Part shown: one piece after another, positions 12,966 to 25,189 of the stretch
How the letters are laid out: every line of letters begins with the position of its first letter
Position numbering within the stretch: position 1 is the first letter of the stretch
Assembly (NCBI RefSeq): GCF_000003815.2
Contig: NC_049980.1
Span: 6,474,556-6,538,555 of the forward strand
Direction: 5' to 3'
DNA from: Branchiostoma floridae
Taxonomy: Eukaryota > Chordata > Leptocardii > Amphioxiformes > Branchiostomatidae
Length of the DNA stretch: 64,000 bases
Notes under the pieces: generated by a model
What the model was told of the DNA's origin: nothing
Seen by the model: only the letters and a program-made list of their open reading frames with translations
Databases searched by the model: none
Made by a program: the position numbers and the translations under genes

Positions 12966-13200
12966 GATGTCCCTGTAGCTCAACTGGTAATAGCCTCACA
13001 GTTGAGCTCCTGATCCCAACTAGTTGGTACATGTATGTGTAACAGCTACTGGAAGACCCTGGTTCAAATTCTGGGAAGGGCATCCTGGTTGGGCCTGTGC
13101 ATGCACCTAGATTTAGAAGGGGGACATAAAATTGGGGTCCTGTGCTCAAGGAGGTCAGTAGCAACCCATCCAAATAAAATAAAAAAATCCGCAACTGAAA
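12966..13200 (+). repeat. tRNA-derived SINE family S2, copy 1
   Basis: A-box-like TAGCTCAACTGGTAATAGC and B-box-like CTGGTTCAAATTCTGG, then a GGGCATCCTGGTTGGGCCTG body. The same order occurs at 43735-43925 and, reversed, at 50676-50836 and 62150-62262. Confidence 0.7.
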
Positions 13201-13232
13201 GAGCAAGGTAACTTGCTACCCTACTGCTGTAT

Positions 13233-13452
13233 GTAACACTAGTTCACCTTTATCTGCAGGGTAACCTATATTCGTTGCCTTTAAAAAACGGATATTTAGG
13301 GGTATTAAGCCGATGGATGGTGGTCTACGACTCCATTATATTGAAAAAATGCAATTGGAAACTGCCGTCCATCAACGTAATATTCCTAAATGTTCTGTTT
13401 TTAGGTACAACGGATATAGGTTACCTTGCAAATAAAGGTGAATTAGCGTTAC
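13233..13452. mobile_element. MITE family M1, copy 2 (220 bp)
   Basis: GTAACACTAGTTCACCTTTA at the left and AAAGGTGAATTAGCGTTAC at the right, with CGGATATAGGTTACC as the inner right arm. Same length as copy 1. Confidence 0.8.
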
Positions 13453-13639
13453 CACTATAGGTACTACAAGGTGAGCTGTATGTTAGGCCATTCCAGTGGA
13501 GTCATTGTCCTCTACAGGCTATATTTAAAGTGTTAAATGAGCTACATAGCAGACATGCCACCTGTACATGTAAGGGTTACAGACTGTTGGAAAGGACACA
13601 GTAAACTGTCAGTCCTCTCACTGAAGACAGCCACACCTT

Positions 13640-13953
13640 GCAGGGTTCTAGCCAGGATTTTGTTTTAGCGTAGTGGGAATGGCATGGTAGCAGGTCATTT
13701 TGAAAATGTAGAGTTAAAAGTTGGCACTCTGTTAGCATCACATGTAATTTGAAAGATTCTTTTATCAGTTTTGAGTGGCATATCATCAATTTTCATTATT
13801 CAGACATTGATTAGACATTGTTGAACAAGCAAATTCTAGCAAAGCATCAGTACACTAGTTAAAAATGAGCGTAGTGGCCATTAATTTAGCGTAGTGGTCA
13901 CAAATTTTAGCGTAGTGGCCCACTACGCTAAAATGCACTAGCTAGAACCCTGC
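13640..13953. mobile_element. TIR element with GCAGGGTTCTAGC ends
   Basis: GCAGGGTTCTAGCCAGGATT at the left is mirrored by GCACTAGCTAGAACCCTGC at the right; the inner GCGTAGTGG motif repeats three more times on the plus strand before the inverted right arm. About 314 bp, no coding frame. Confidence 0.75.
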
Positions 13954-14491
13954 CTTGTATACTTTTTCAAGTCCGTTACGCTTTGCAAACAAATTTTAGG
14001 GGTGTGTCTAAAAGTGTTAAAGTTTATCAAAGTATCAGACTCGCTGACTTCAATGGGATTATTTTGTTGCGTTTGGATCTCAGAAGCCCTAAATAGTCAG
14101 CCTGTTCAAAGCCTTGGGGCTTATAGTGAAATACTTAAATGTAAACTTTTGCATATCAGGCCTTAGCTGAGTGGAATAGTCTGTTACTCTGGTGTAACAC
14201 ATTGATTGTCGAGAGTTTCAAGATGGCACATTAATAGGTTGGATGGAAGAGCTAGATTTATAAAGTTGAAACTGTGGTCACACTGAAACCTCTTGGTAAA
14301 TCAAAAGGTGATTGAATCCTTGTTGTTAACTTCTTTTGTTAACTGCTACAATTTTATAGTGGTTAAGAACAGGCATTTCATACTTGTAGCATTTCGAAGT
14401 TACATCACTGAATTTAATCATAAGTACAGCCTTCTTTTCATGTCAGTCATCTTCTGTTATGTGTGTGGAGGAGATGATCAACTTAAATGGT

Positions 14492-14520
14492 TTATGCAAA
14501 TAAGGACCTTATTTGCATAA
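14492..14520. promoter_or_regulatory. Perfect 29-bp palindrome of two octamer motifs
   Basis: Arms of 14 bp (TTATGCAAATAAGG and its exact complement) flank one central A. Each arm carries ATGCAAAT, the octamer bound by POU-family factors. Whether it acts as an enhancer is unknown; a small foldback repeat is equally possible. Confidence 0.4.
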
Positions 14521-15754
14521 TTGATAAAAACACATATAATACAAATGTATATCATTTGTAAAGGTACATTATTTGCCAAAGGTACATGTATGATAAAAAC
14601 GCACTACACAAGCCAACCTGTCTGGAACGGATAAAATAAACTTAAGGGAATTTAGAGAAATGGTCACAGCAGGTCCTATACAAAATGCAGGTAATATGGT
14701 CGCAACCTTGGAGTACAGGTTTGACTGTGGTATAATAACCTGCGATAAGTTGTCACTTATTAACATACAAATAACTTTCAGGGTCATCCAAGTCTTTATT
14801 GGATAGACTGTCTAGCTGTAAGAGAATCTCAAATAACAAATACACCCTCAACCATACTTAACCCACTAACACCATCTCTAATCTCTACAGGTGAGATGTC
14901 CTTGTTACTACAGGTACAGTAACAGGTGTACCCACTATGTCACCACCTGTTCAACAGGAAACCAATTTCTCCGCTCGGTCCTTATTTTACATCCCCCCGG
15001 TCAAAGCACTCTGCTTTTTTTACGGTGGCCATGCTGCTATAGGGCTGAATACCTCCCATTCTGTATATTGTCCGCCAAGCAAACACACCGCAATCCCTCC
15101 CAAAACACTGACATTCTTTCGGAGTGAAAAGTTGCCAACTGTCCCCGGCCCGAAGCAGAGAGTTGGCATCCTATGTATACAAAGGACTTGGGGAGATCTT
15201 GTTAAGAGGCATTCATGACTCTGTTGTCTGTAGGTTTTGTCTGCCAAAAGAACAACAAAGCGACCCGTGTTGATACAACAGGACTTCCAGCTTTCCAAAA
15301 CTCGACCTCGTGACCTCCGTGCTTGGGAATTGTCTGGGATATCGTGACCTTGGCCTTTTTCTTTATTGATGTCCAAGATTCCGACTTCCGAAGGTGGTTG
15401 AAGATATTCCTGCCATTGAGTTTGACTGTTATCAGATTTCTGAACAGATTGCTAAAATATTGGAACACACACAGTGTTATACAGAAACTTCTGATACATC
15501 TATATGGCGCCTCACTACTGATTTTGAACTTGGGAACCCAAAAGCTTGCAAGACAACATAATAGATATGTAATGTTTTACTACTTTGCTTGTAGAAAATT
15601 TTGTATTTGTCTTTTCAAGACCACCTGTTAGAATTCATACTTTAGAATTGAGGATGAGGGATAGCGTTTTCTTGACTTACAAATATTAGTAACATTACCT
15701 GTATTGCTACATTTTGTACATGTACATTGTATGTCTGCAACCCTATTCTAGAGC

Positions 15755-15945
15755 ACAGTCAAACCTGTACAAGTGACCAATTCAGTATATCAAAGGACTA
15801 CCTGGCCAATGTGACCACTTATTTGTGGTCCCTTAGATAATTTTCCCTCTCTAAAATCCTGTGTATAGTGACCACCTGTCCACATAGACCAGATTGGTCT
15901 TCTTGGAAAGTTTTGTCTGTTTTCTACATGTATATCCAACAGTGA
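15755..15945. repeat. Dispersed repeat with GTGACCACCTGTCCA motif
   Basis: CAGTCAAACCTGTACAAGTG at the start and GTGACCACCTGTCCACATAG further on. Related strings occur inverted at 9075-9105 and 23670-23690 (GGACAGGTGGTCACTATAGA and AACAGGTGGTCACAATAGAC). Boundaries and class are not resolved. Confidence 0.45.
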
Positions 15946-17849
15946 CACACAACTGCTCCATTTGGACACCCACACTTCATAGCAGGGGTGTGAAGGTCAG
16001 GTTCGTAACATGAAAGTGAGCAATTGTGCACTTGTTGACGCACAAGAAACATGCCTGCCCTGCTGACAATGCCACGGCCCATTTCAGGGGACAGAATGTG
16101 TCCTATGGGCCTGGAATGTTGCCATTTAGCTGACCCTTGGCCCAAAGTAACTGAAGAACCTGTTCCTGATGCTAAGAGGTTTCTTTATCAAGCAGGTGTT
16201 TGTATAAATGGGTTATCCCCTGAGACTTAAGTAAGGTGTTCCACTTAAAGGTGACAAAGTATGTCTGGAGTGCTCTACAGCCTTCTTTTAAGCTTTCTGA
16301 TACCCGGACGGTTCTAAGAACAAAGTAATTTGTGGTACATTTATATATATGGCAGCAGAAAAGACGTTATCTTAGGGATAGCTGGGGGTGGGTGGTAATG
16401 CCACTTGCCAGTAGAACTTCGTACTAGAAGCGACATGAGGAAGTCCAAGAAAGAACTGCACAAAATACGATTGAATATCTGCCTTTAGAATAAGACTCCA
16501 ATTTGGAATGGGAGGAATTTGAAGGATTTACAATCATTCAAAGATCGGACAATTCCCTTTTTGGTTCATTTCTAACTGCAGCTTCCTTTTTAGTGGTTGA
16601 TTTCAGGCATGTATAAATCAGATAGAAGAAACTACATTGTGTGTGTGCGTGTGTCTGTGTTTGTGTTTTTGCGTGTGTATGTGTGTGCTGACTTCGCTGA
16701 CATGGTTATAGATTCAGAAATTAAGCCGCAAATACTCGGCATTGTAAAGCTTGAGTTATTGGCGATGGTTTCCTTTTTTGCATTTTTTCCTGGGGTCTCT
16801 CCACCGTGCACTCTCCTGTTGCTATGCTCTTCAAGTGTAAGTTTGTGGGGTTAAACCCTATGAAGCACACAGTGGGAGAAACAGGTGTACACAGGCTTTA
16901 GTACATGACCTAGTGAGCCCCATTAACTCTTGTGGTGGTTTCCCTGCTTGGAAACACATCATATTATACATCATGTCTGCTGTTGTGATCCTTTTCCCCC
17001 CTTGGCATGTACAACCATAGTTCACAACCTTTAAGGACTGTGTTTAGTTAAATCATTAGAAGGCTCAGCTGGCTACTCGAAAGTACATGAAACATTGGTG
17101 CCTATAAAAATCTCCCTTGAGCTACACACTCACTGACTCATTCAGTCAAGCCCGCTCGAAATTTGTGAAAAACTGTGCCTCTGCATTTGTTTCTGTCCTT
17201 TCCATCAGCTTCAACACCTCATGATCAAAAGGGTTTTTGTTTTAGCACTTTTAACATTCTTCTATAGTATCAAAATGGAGTAAGAACTTGTTATAAGATT
17301 CATTATTTTCTGAGATTAGCTATGTAGAAAGTAAGACATTGCCGTGCGATTTATGAGGATGTTAGATTGTGCTAACTAAATGTAGGAAATGTCATGATCT
17401 TCTGCAGCCTTTGGTTGTGTAAACATAGTCACTCAGAATCAGGGAAGTCGCAATGTTTTGCACATGTATAGTATATATGTGTGTCATTTGGGAAGTCTTT
17501 AACTATGCAAAGTTCTCTTTTATCACACACAGTGACATACTTTTTGTACATTCAAAGGGAATCATCATCACATGTACATGTACATGTACATACGAAGGAC
17601 AGAAAGACAGTGACTTGGGCACGGTATTGGAGACAATTACACCATGCATCTTCTTCTTCCCACCGCCTTTCAACCTCCCCAACCAAAGTCCCTGACTGAG
17701 GGGCACGACAGGATTCTAACCCAGTACCTCTGAGTTCTCTTCCCCAAAAAATGCCAAGTCAATAATCATATAATGATCTACATGTAAGTCAGAAGCTTCC
17801 ATAGAAAATATAATGATAAGTGCTTGTTGTGCAGTATGTAAAAGGTTAC

Positions 17850-18045
17850 CTTGGGGTCCATTTTACAGGGATGTTTGTTTCTGCTACACTCCATTCTCCG
17901 GACACACTTGCCGAACCGCCGGATACACCTGAAGTCGTTGGTGTCGCACTTCTGGCACTCGGGCTCGGGGTCGATATATCTGCAGGCGGAACACGACGTG
18001 TGCTGGCACTCTCCCTGGCAGGCCTGCTTGGTGTGGGCCATGTCA
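17850..18045 (-). CDS. IGFBP-domain protein, exon 3 (Cys-rich domain core)
   Basis: This 196-nt exon is bounded by the acceptor TTTTACAG and the donor GTAACC. The first base completes the Tyr codon begun in exon 2; 65 complete codons follow, ending in phase 0 with Lys. It carries 10 cysteines in a regular pattern, including CQGECQHTSCSAC, CQKC, a FRCIRRFGKC stretch and CSRNKHPC. GC content is higher than in the flanking intron and overlapping frames give no alternative product. The density and spacing of cysteines and the basic residues around IRRFGKCVRR point to an extracellular disulfide-bonded domain; I do not know its name. Degraded copies of its 5' splice boundary lie just upstream in intron 2 (18128-18172 and 18675-18720). 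Confidence 0.92.
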
Positions 18046-18127
18046 CTGTAAAATAGGACAGGAGTAGAAATTAACACTCAGTCTGCCCACTCTGAACTTT
18101 TCTGTTATGAAGCTCATGGCCTTGGCA

Positions 18128-18172
18128 AGGCCATATCACTGTTAAATAGGACAAGAATCGAGAATTAGCACT
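18128..18172 (-). pseudogene. Degenerate copy of exon 3 acceptor region (1)
   Basis: GGCCATATCACTGTTAAATA followed by GGACAAGAATCGAGAATTAG parallels the exon 3 boundary at 18036-18077 (GGCCATGTCACTGTAAAATA, GGACAGGAGTAGAAATTAAC). It therefore duplicates the last intron bases and first exon bases. The acceptor AG is altered to AACAG/TGA context and no open exon follows. Confidence 0.6.
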
Positions 18173-18674
18173 GGCCACTTATGGCTCTGGACATTAAGAA
18201 AATCAAACAAATGCAAAATGTAGATGCCATATACATATAACTATAGAATTCATTGCAAAAATAGTCCTGAGCCTATACAATCTCATGTCATCATCATCAT
18301 CATCTTCAGTCGGCCGCGGAGTTGTTGATCACAAGTCTTGTCCACTGTCATGTACATGTTATCATGTATACAGTTAAGTATCATACCAAGGGAAGATAAA
18401 CATCACTTGAAACTTCACTGTACATTGTACATTTAGTAGATTGGTATTGTCAAAGACATTAACAAACTTGGACCATATACATACAAGTACACGTATTGTT
18501 AGTTAAGCTAATTCCAGTATCAAGGAGGTCCTTTTTTAACAAATTAACCCCCATTGTTAGTATATGGCTTTGTTGCCATCTTCTGCATTAACTGCTGGCT
18601 CAATCCTATGAGAACGACCCCCAGGCTAAGTAACCAGTAAAACATGAGGCTAAGGAATGACATCCCATTGCTGA

Positions 18675-18720
18675 ACCAGCTTGGTGTATGGGCTATGTCA
18701 CTGCAGAATATGGCAGGAAT
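18675..18720 (-). pseudogene. Degenerate copy of exon 3 acceptor region (2)
   Basis: On the minus strand a CTGCAG acceptor is followed by TGACATAGCCCATACACCAA, close to exon 3's TGACATGGCCCACACCAAGC. The similarity covers about 45 bp and then stops, so it is a partial duplication of the exon's 5' edge. Confidence 0.55.
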
Positions 18721-19374
18721 GGGACGTGAGGAGGATTAAGAGATTACGTGGGAAAACTGCAGCAAATCTGGGATTTGTGAAACCTCCCCAAGTCATACAT
18801 TTCATCCTTCTCCCATTACAGCCACCAGTGGCTTGGAGTCATCAAGCGTGGATGCAGCCTACACAGGCCAGCTCCTCTGATCTTGAGCCAATGTGCCCAG
18901 AAGGAAATTTTACGACAGGTTACAACTAAGGCCCAATCTATACACAGTTTTCACCAATATCTGGATATGTTGGGAGGGATCTGGAACGTTGGCTGCTGGA
19001 CACCCGTGGCGCTTGCGGTCATAAACAGCTATATAGCCTAATGAACCCGCGTTATATGCTGATGAGCCCTCCCAAAGTCGGGACACATCTACAGGCACGC
19101 GGAAGTTGTCGGGGACCCCTGCTAAGCTATCGGGCGAATGCTTCGGACCTTTTGGGAGAAATTCTGCCAATATCTTTATGGCAATATTGCAGTTCCATCT
19201 AGACGCTGAAAAAAAGCTGTTGGCGAGCAGTTGTCGGCTCGCAGATATCGGGAAAAACTGTTTCTAGATTGTGCCTTAAAGCCTCAGAAACAGTGTGGGC
19301 CCCCGAGTTAGATGGTAGAAATAAGGTTTAACTCTGAGGAAACTTTCCTTTGGGGGCATGTTGTCCAATGGAAT

Positions 19375-19625
19375 GACTGACTTTGTATAGTGTTCGCCTT
19401 ACATTGGTAGGTTCGATCTCCAGCCAGCCAAGTCCTACCAAAGACGTAAAAGATGGTACATACATGTATGCTACTTTCTCTGTTAGATACTCAGCACTAA
19501 TGATCGAGGAAGAGTATGGAAGTTAGACACACATCACTACCGGCAGACTAGCCCCCTGCTTGCACAAATGTATGGCCCAAGGGCTACAGAAGTGGAGATG
19601 GGCACCACCCCTAAGCATCTGTTAC
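19375..19625 (+). repeat. tRNA-derived SINE family S1, diverged copy
   Basis: Shares GTGTTCGCCTTACATTGG, a GTATGGAAGTTAGACACACA stretch, ACATCACTACCGGCAGAC and GGAGATGGGCACCACCC with 39430-39715. The A box is eroded. Confidence 0.75.
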
Positions 19626-21417
19626 AGATGTACACATGTAAGGGCAACATATGTCAACGCTCGAGCAAAGGAGCTGGCTTGTATAGGCCCTTGAAACAGT
19701 CTGGTACCCAAGCTAAAGTCTATCCTCAGAGCTCATCCTTGCAGCCAATTAGAGAGAAATTTTCCCTGTGCTTGAGTTCCTTTGAGTTAGCCTCATTGTA
19801 CTACACTAAAGAAGGATGTCCCACCCTTATCGGTGATCCCTCCATTGTGACTGTCCAGTCTCTTCTGTTCCTGAGGACGCCCCTATCCGATCATCCAGCT
19901 CATTTGAGTTACAAATTTGCCACCCACAGCCCACTGTACATGCTGACAATATCCCTTCTAACTAGACCTGACAGGCCTGAGCTGTCTCCTAACAACTGGG
20001 TAGAATACTTTGTATATGTATCAGAGCCTGTAACAGACTTAGTAACCTAATAACACAATGTACAATGTAACTTAACATTTACATGATAAATGTGGTCTCA
20101 CCCTTATAGAAGGAGCTCTATTCAACACAAGAAAAATACTGGCTCTTGTAAAATTCAAACAACGGATACTGAGTCTTGTACCTTCAAAAACAAAGTACAA
20201 AGTAGAAATATGATATAGATTTTGGTATCCTACTTACGAACTATCAAACAATAAAGGCGAACATACATAATTGTACATCTGTAATATCTTGATAACAGAA
20301 CTTGTTTGTTATCAAATCAGTCCGTGTGACACTTGTTCTTACGTCATGATTGTCAATAGACAATGATATTACCATGAATCATTATATCTAGTACTAGCAG
20401 ATTGAGAACAACATATATTGAAAATGGTTTTAGGCATTTTTAGGTTTATACAATACATGTGTTTGTTTCCTTTGATCAAACACCATGAAGAGATTTCCTT
20501 ATACAAACCTTGATGTACTGATAACAGTAGAGAGATTAGTAAGAGTAAATCCTATAATTAATTCTTGCAATCCCCAGATCCCATTGGACATGCTTGTTTG
20601 GTCTGTAGCAATAACAATGTGTAACCTGGGTACCAGACATTGATGTGGACATCCCAGTCCACAATACCCTCGAACTGATATAAGCCAGCTTTACTACATG
20701 AAATGGCCTTTCTATACAAGGTAATTGAAGAGTCACTCATTCTGTGGTATGACAATGTACATGTATGACACTACTAAGGGATGACTAATCTGTGATCACA
20801 ATGCATTTACCTGGGTTACTGGGTACCAGACTTTTTCACATGGTCTGAGCCCTTTCAATAACACAGAACACATGTCAAACTGGCAGCCTATAGCCAATGT
20901 GTAGGCACCATCCAATCGATACTACTACCCGATTACTACCAGGCAGTGAACTCCTTACACTGGCTGCCTTGAAAAAATCATCCAGGGTCCAGACGATTTT
21001 TCAGGTTGGCGAAAAAGAAGCCCTGGTACTGAAGCAGCAAATTTCCATCCTGGGATGGAAGGAGGGGTCCTGGAGACAGTCCACTTCCAACTGTTTTCAT
21101 GAGCAAGTAGCTGGGAACGTTCCGGCTTTGAACTGAACCGTGTATATCAAGAGTGTGTTATAATGTGTGGGGTCAATCTTTATCAGCGATATGTATCTAC
21201 TTTTGTAGACTATATGACACAGTGAATATTGGGAACACATTGCAGGAGATGAGCCAGTTTATCAATGTATTATTGCTATGCCTACTACCAAAGTAACATA
21301 ATGTGTGGTCCCTGTGCTCTAAAGACAGTTTGAACTGTCATTCTGTGACTCGTCAAGAGGGTGCTCTTCTTCATATCAGGTTTTACTCTCACAGCATCTA
21401 CATAAATTATGTGTGAT

Positions 21418-21456
21418 ACCAAGGAGGTTAAAGAATCTTTCTTTAACCTCCTTGGT
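21418..21456. repeat. 39-bp perfect hairpin
   Basis: ACCAAGGAGGTTAAAGA, a 5-base loop, and its exact 17-bp reverse complement. A related CAAGGAGGT...ACCTCCTTG pair sits at 22665-22698 and a half site at 18521, so it may be a remnant of a repeat family. Confidence 0.75.
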
Positions 21457-22772
21457 GATACTATCCATTCTTTCTGGAATTACGGGTGTTGTTTCTTACA
21501 ATGACAGTCATTATTGTGTGCGGATTGCAATCTTTCTAATTTGTGCAATGGGTACTTACATGTATGTATGTCATTGAATCCATTAATATTAGTTCATTAA
21601 TTCCTAATTATAATCAAAATAGGTTTTATTGCTACTGATTGAGGTACCATAGAAATAGCAGTGAAAGAAAAAAATGCACCAACTGTTCAGACAGTTCACA
21701 AAATAATCATCACATGATTTCATAACCCAACCTCTTTCCCTTGCAATCCAATCTCAAAGTAGATATTAGGAGGCAAAATCGTGACATTCTCCTTTACGTT
21801 TACATTTACATGTACATTTGTAGCAAATTGCAACCAATTTCTATTACAGCTAGCCTCCCAACATCTGCTTGGAGATGTACAGTACCTTGTAGTTTACCAA
21901 TTTACGATGTTGGTCAAATGGAGCTCTCTCCCTGAACTGATTTTTGCCCTACACTAGGCCTAACCTTATCTCTCTTAACATTTCGTAGAGGAAGCACCAG
22001 ATTTAACCAATTCTTTTCTAGCCCCTGGCAATGAGATTGGTCCCCTACTGAGGCATTTTGGTGGCAGTGCATGTCTTCCACTAGCAGCTTCTTGGTGGGA
22101 ACTTTCCTGGTTCTAATTTTACAAGACTATTCCAGTTACCATCACTGGTGTGGTCATCCTTACCCCTGTGATGTCAGGAAGAGAACAAGCTGTGCTGTTA
22201 AGCAAAGTTTATTAGAGCTGTCTTTTACATGTACTTCGGGTTGTCAGAATGAATGAATCATTCCCAACCATCCGTTTGGCAACATGATGAAGCTCTATGG
22301 ACAGACATACAAAGGTAGACTTCGGTCTTCCTGCATCTAATTGCCTTTTAAGCTTTTAAAAATAGCTTGTGTGATCCAGTATGTTTCTTACCGTTTATAT
22401 CTCATCATTACCTTTGCAAAGGTCGTGGAACTCTGGTTTCTTTTGGAGTTGTAAACATAGTAGCTTTTAAACAGTTAAAGAATCATTTATCTTTTTCTTA
22501 CTCTGTGTTGCCTCATAAATTTCTCATCTCAGACAGACTTTCTTGTTGACAGGGATATCTGGTGTCAAAAATGCCTCCCTACAGGTGTGACCTTTGACCT
22601 TATAACATACTGTGAAATTTGGATTGGCTGTGCATATCATGCTGTATGGTGGTCATGTCTATCAAGGAGGTGTATTCCAAGCAAGAATAGAACCTCCTTG
22701 TGTACATGTTGTATAATATTATCTAATCTTACTGATATTCAGTCATTTCTTGTCTGATTTTTTTTTTCCAGT

Positions 22773-22949
22773 ATAGTGGAAGCCGCTTAATTGCACACCC
22801 AATTTGCCAGCGAATCCCGTGCAATTATCCGGCGTGTGCGATAATGCAAAGTTACCCAGTTAGACTGTACCGCCACGGGATTTTGGGATTCCGTGCAATT
22901 GACCGAAGTGTGCATTTATCCAACGTGCAATTAACTGGCTTCTACTGTA
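22773..22949. mobile_element. MITE with AGTGGAAGCC/GGCTTCTACT ends
   Basis: TAGTGGAAGCCGCTTAATTG at the left mirrors CAATTAACTGGCTTCTACTG at the right. GCAATTATCCGG-type motifs recur inside. Termini of this sort resemble pogo/Tigger-like elements, but that assignment is a guess. No coding region. Confidence 0.65.
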
Positions 22950-23963
22950 TTTAGTATTATAGTATGATAATCAAATACTGTCAGTTGCAAATTGGATACA
23001 ATAGATGACCATCAAAGCTCATAATGTTGGCAAATGTCACATGTGCTTTCCATGTATAAGAGCTGCCCCTGGTTACCATCATTTCTATAGCTGTCCAGTT
23101 GCTTTCATCCTTGCATATATGTAGCTTGAATACAAAATTTCATGTCCACCATTTTGTCAGCTATGGTCCAACTATCACAGGTCAGAGGACATACATTTTT
23201 TGTATTCCTGCATATGTCTTAAGTTATTGGTTGCTTCAGGTGTAGTTTATATTGATGTAAACAGTTATCAGAGTTGATGTTTTTCAATATTCATTTGTTA
23301 GACAAATGGGGTTATTGGGTCAGATAGGAAAGTGATGCCGGAAAATTGATTCAACATGCAGCAGACTGTACAACAACACCCAGTACAGTACAACAACACC
23401 CAATAACTTGCTAGAGCTTAATGTTAAAGCTACATTGTACATGTATGGTAGCTTGGGTGCCAGATTGTTTCTACGGCCTGCACAGACCAGCTTTTTGCCT
23501 CAGATGGTCAATCTTTCTCATGTGGACTGTGGAAAACTTTGAAGCAAAATGAGCCCCAAAAAGCTGTGAAAATGAGCCATACCGGTAATATTACATACAG
23601 ACAAAATTGGCCAGGAATAGTTATACCACTCATAATCATAAGAGGACTGATAAAATATGGCCCATATGAACAGGTGGTCACAATAGACAAGGTTCTAATG
23701 CTTGTGTCAATGAGTATGAAACTGATTTAAAGGATCACCAAAAAGTGGTCCTTACATGTATGTAGATGTGATCGCTCGTAAAGATTTACCATTCCCAACA
23801 AGTGTGTAGTAAACATGTACTGGTCTTTCCCCAGGGGGAGGGGCACCTAAAGTGGTGGAAAGAGGGACCCAGGATCCACACTGTCAACTGTCCAGCCCAC
23901 CTGCTCCTATTTAGCACATGAAGAATAGCTGTGACGCCCCATGGGGTTAGGTCATTCAGCCGG

Positions 23964-24326
23964 GCTCTGTTCCCTGTTAGCTGAGGGAGCCACCATGAAA
24001 ATGTGCTTATCCATCTGATGGCTGCTTATCCCTTTGGAGGGAGGGCAACACAGTGCCAAGTGTAGCTAGCCTAGATACCAGACTATTTCCAGGGCCTACA
24101 CAAGCCAGCTCCTTGGCTCTAGGGCTAACATGATTTTACAACAGACAGCTCTGTTCCCTGTTAGCTGAGGGAGCCACCATGAAAATGTGCTTATCAATCT
24201 GATGGCTGCTTATCCCTCTGAAGGGAGGGCAACACAATGCCAAGGGTAGCATGTAGATACCAGACTATTTCCAGGGCCTACACAAGCTAGCTCCTTGGCT
24301 ATAGGGATAACATGCCCCAGAGGAAA
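23964..24326. repeat. 184-bp tandem duplication
   Basis: GCTCTGTTCCCTGTTAGCTG occurs at 23964 and 24148, and about 175 bp after each are nearly the same, including ACACAAGC(C/T)AGCTCCTTGGC. Each copy includes a TAGATACCAGACTATTTCC segment of the M2 family. Confidence 0.8.
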
Positions 24327-24372
24327 TTTTGCAACAGGCTGTTGAGGGACAGGGTTTACCTCACGGGTGTCT

Positions 24373-24440
24373 TAGCCTGGATACCAGACCCCAAACATTT
24401 CATCTTTTTAGATCTGGCTGGGATCTGGTATCCAGGCTAG
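24373..24440. repeat. Short foldback of the M2 (TAGCCTGGATACCAGA) family
   Basis: TAGCCTGGATACCAGA and TCTGGTATCCAGGCTA are exact inverted complements around a 36-bp centre. This is the end motif of many repeats in the window. Confidence 0.8.
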
Positions 24441-24976
24441 GGGTGTCTGTTTATGTGGTAAAATTTCCTTTGGGGAAGCTGGTCTGTTACAGGGTGTACA
24501 TGTATAAGCCCTGAAAACAGCTTGGTATCGATCATATCCAGGCTAAGCCTTCGGTGTTTCGCACAGAAGGACACAGACTTTCAAATCAGGGCATGGCCTG
24601 ACCTTGCTGAGAGATCCCAACAGAAACATAATCAGAAAATAAACTTTTCCAAATGGTCCAGAAACGAACCTTCCTTCCTTCCTTCCACTTTTCCTCTCAT
24701 GTTTTGACTGTGAAGTCATAGTATATGATAATCTTTGCATAGGGGCCATGAAACTGACAACTGTTGTTACAGAAAGGTGTTTGACCTTGTTCACCTCTTG
24801 ACCTTGACCACATTGCAAATCAGAAAATAAAGTCATGCTCATTTGTTGACTTCAGCACCTGGAGCCATGTCACAAGATAACAATATTATAATAGGAAATG
24901 AAGAAAGCATATTCAATATTGTGACGAGCATGTCAGTAGCAGCTACTATCTTCACTGTGCGCTCATTGGTTGATCC

Positions 24977-25060
24977 TGAATCACATGATTCTCACAACCA
25001 TATAAGTACAAGGGATGATCACCCTACTGCCTCTTGTTGGATTCATCCGCAACGCCGAGG
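24977..25060 (+). repeat. 84-bp direct repeat, left copy
   Basis: Identical over 84 bp to 30351-30434. Begins TGAATCACATGATTCTCACA, contains TATAAGTACAAGGG and ends AACGCCGAGG. The two copies diverge completely after GAGG, which marks a real boundary. Confidence 0.9.
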
Positions 25061-25189
25061 TCGCCTGGCGATGGACGACCAGGTCTCCGCCGCTTGCGGT
25101 TTCACGACCACGTTTCTCGCCGCCGGGCGGGTTTTGTGCCGGAGGAGCACGCAGTGTTGCAGCCTAGACTCCGGATTACCAGTGGGAGG

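Larger units (their letters stand above)
3597..17849 (-). other. Intron 3 of the IGFBP-domain gene (14.3 kb)
   Basis: It is AT-rich, with no supported gene. It contains tRNA-derived SINE-like sequence (3860-4110, 5430-5575), TIR elements (7040-7406, 8059-8273, 10998-11217, 13233-13452, 13640-13953), hairpins (7486-7555, 8305-8404), a 147-bp tandem repeat (9773-10343) and a palindrome with two octamer motifs (14492-14520). Stretches around 5600-7000, 14550-15700 and 16200-17700 show nothing beyond short GT and TACATGTA runs. Confidence 0.8.

Noticed and set aside
19568-20050. 160-residue plus-strand frame
   Set aside because: Starts inside an S1 SINE copy and crosses an M2 fragment; no domain, no splice context, composition like intron.
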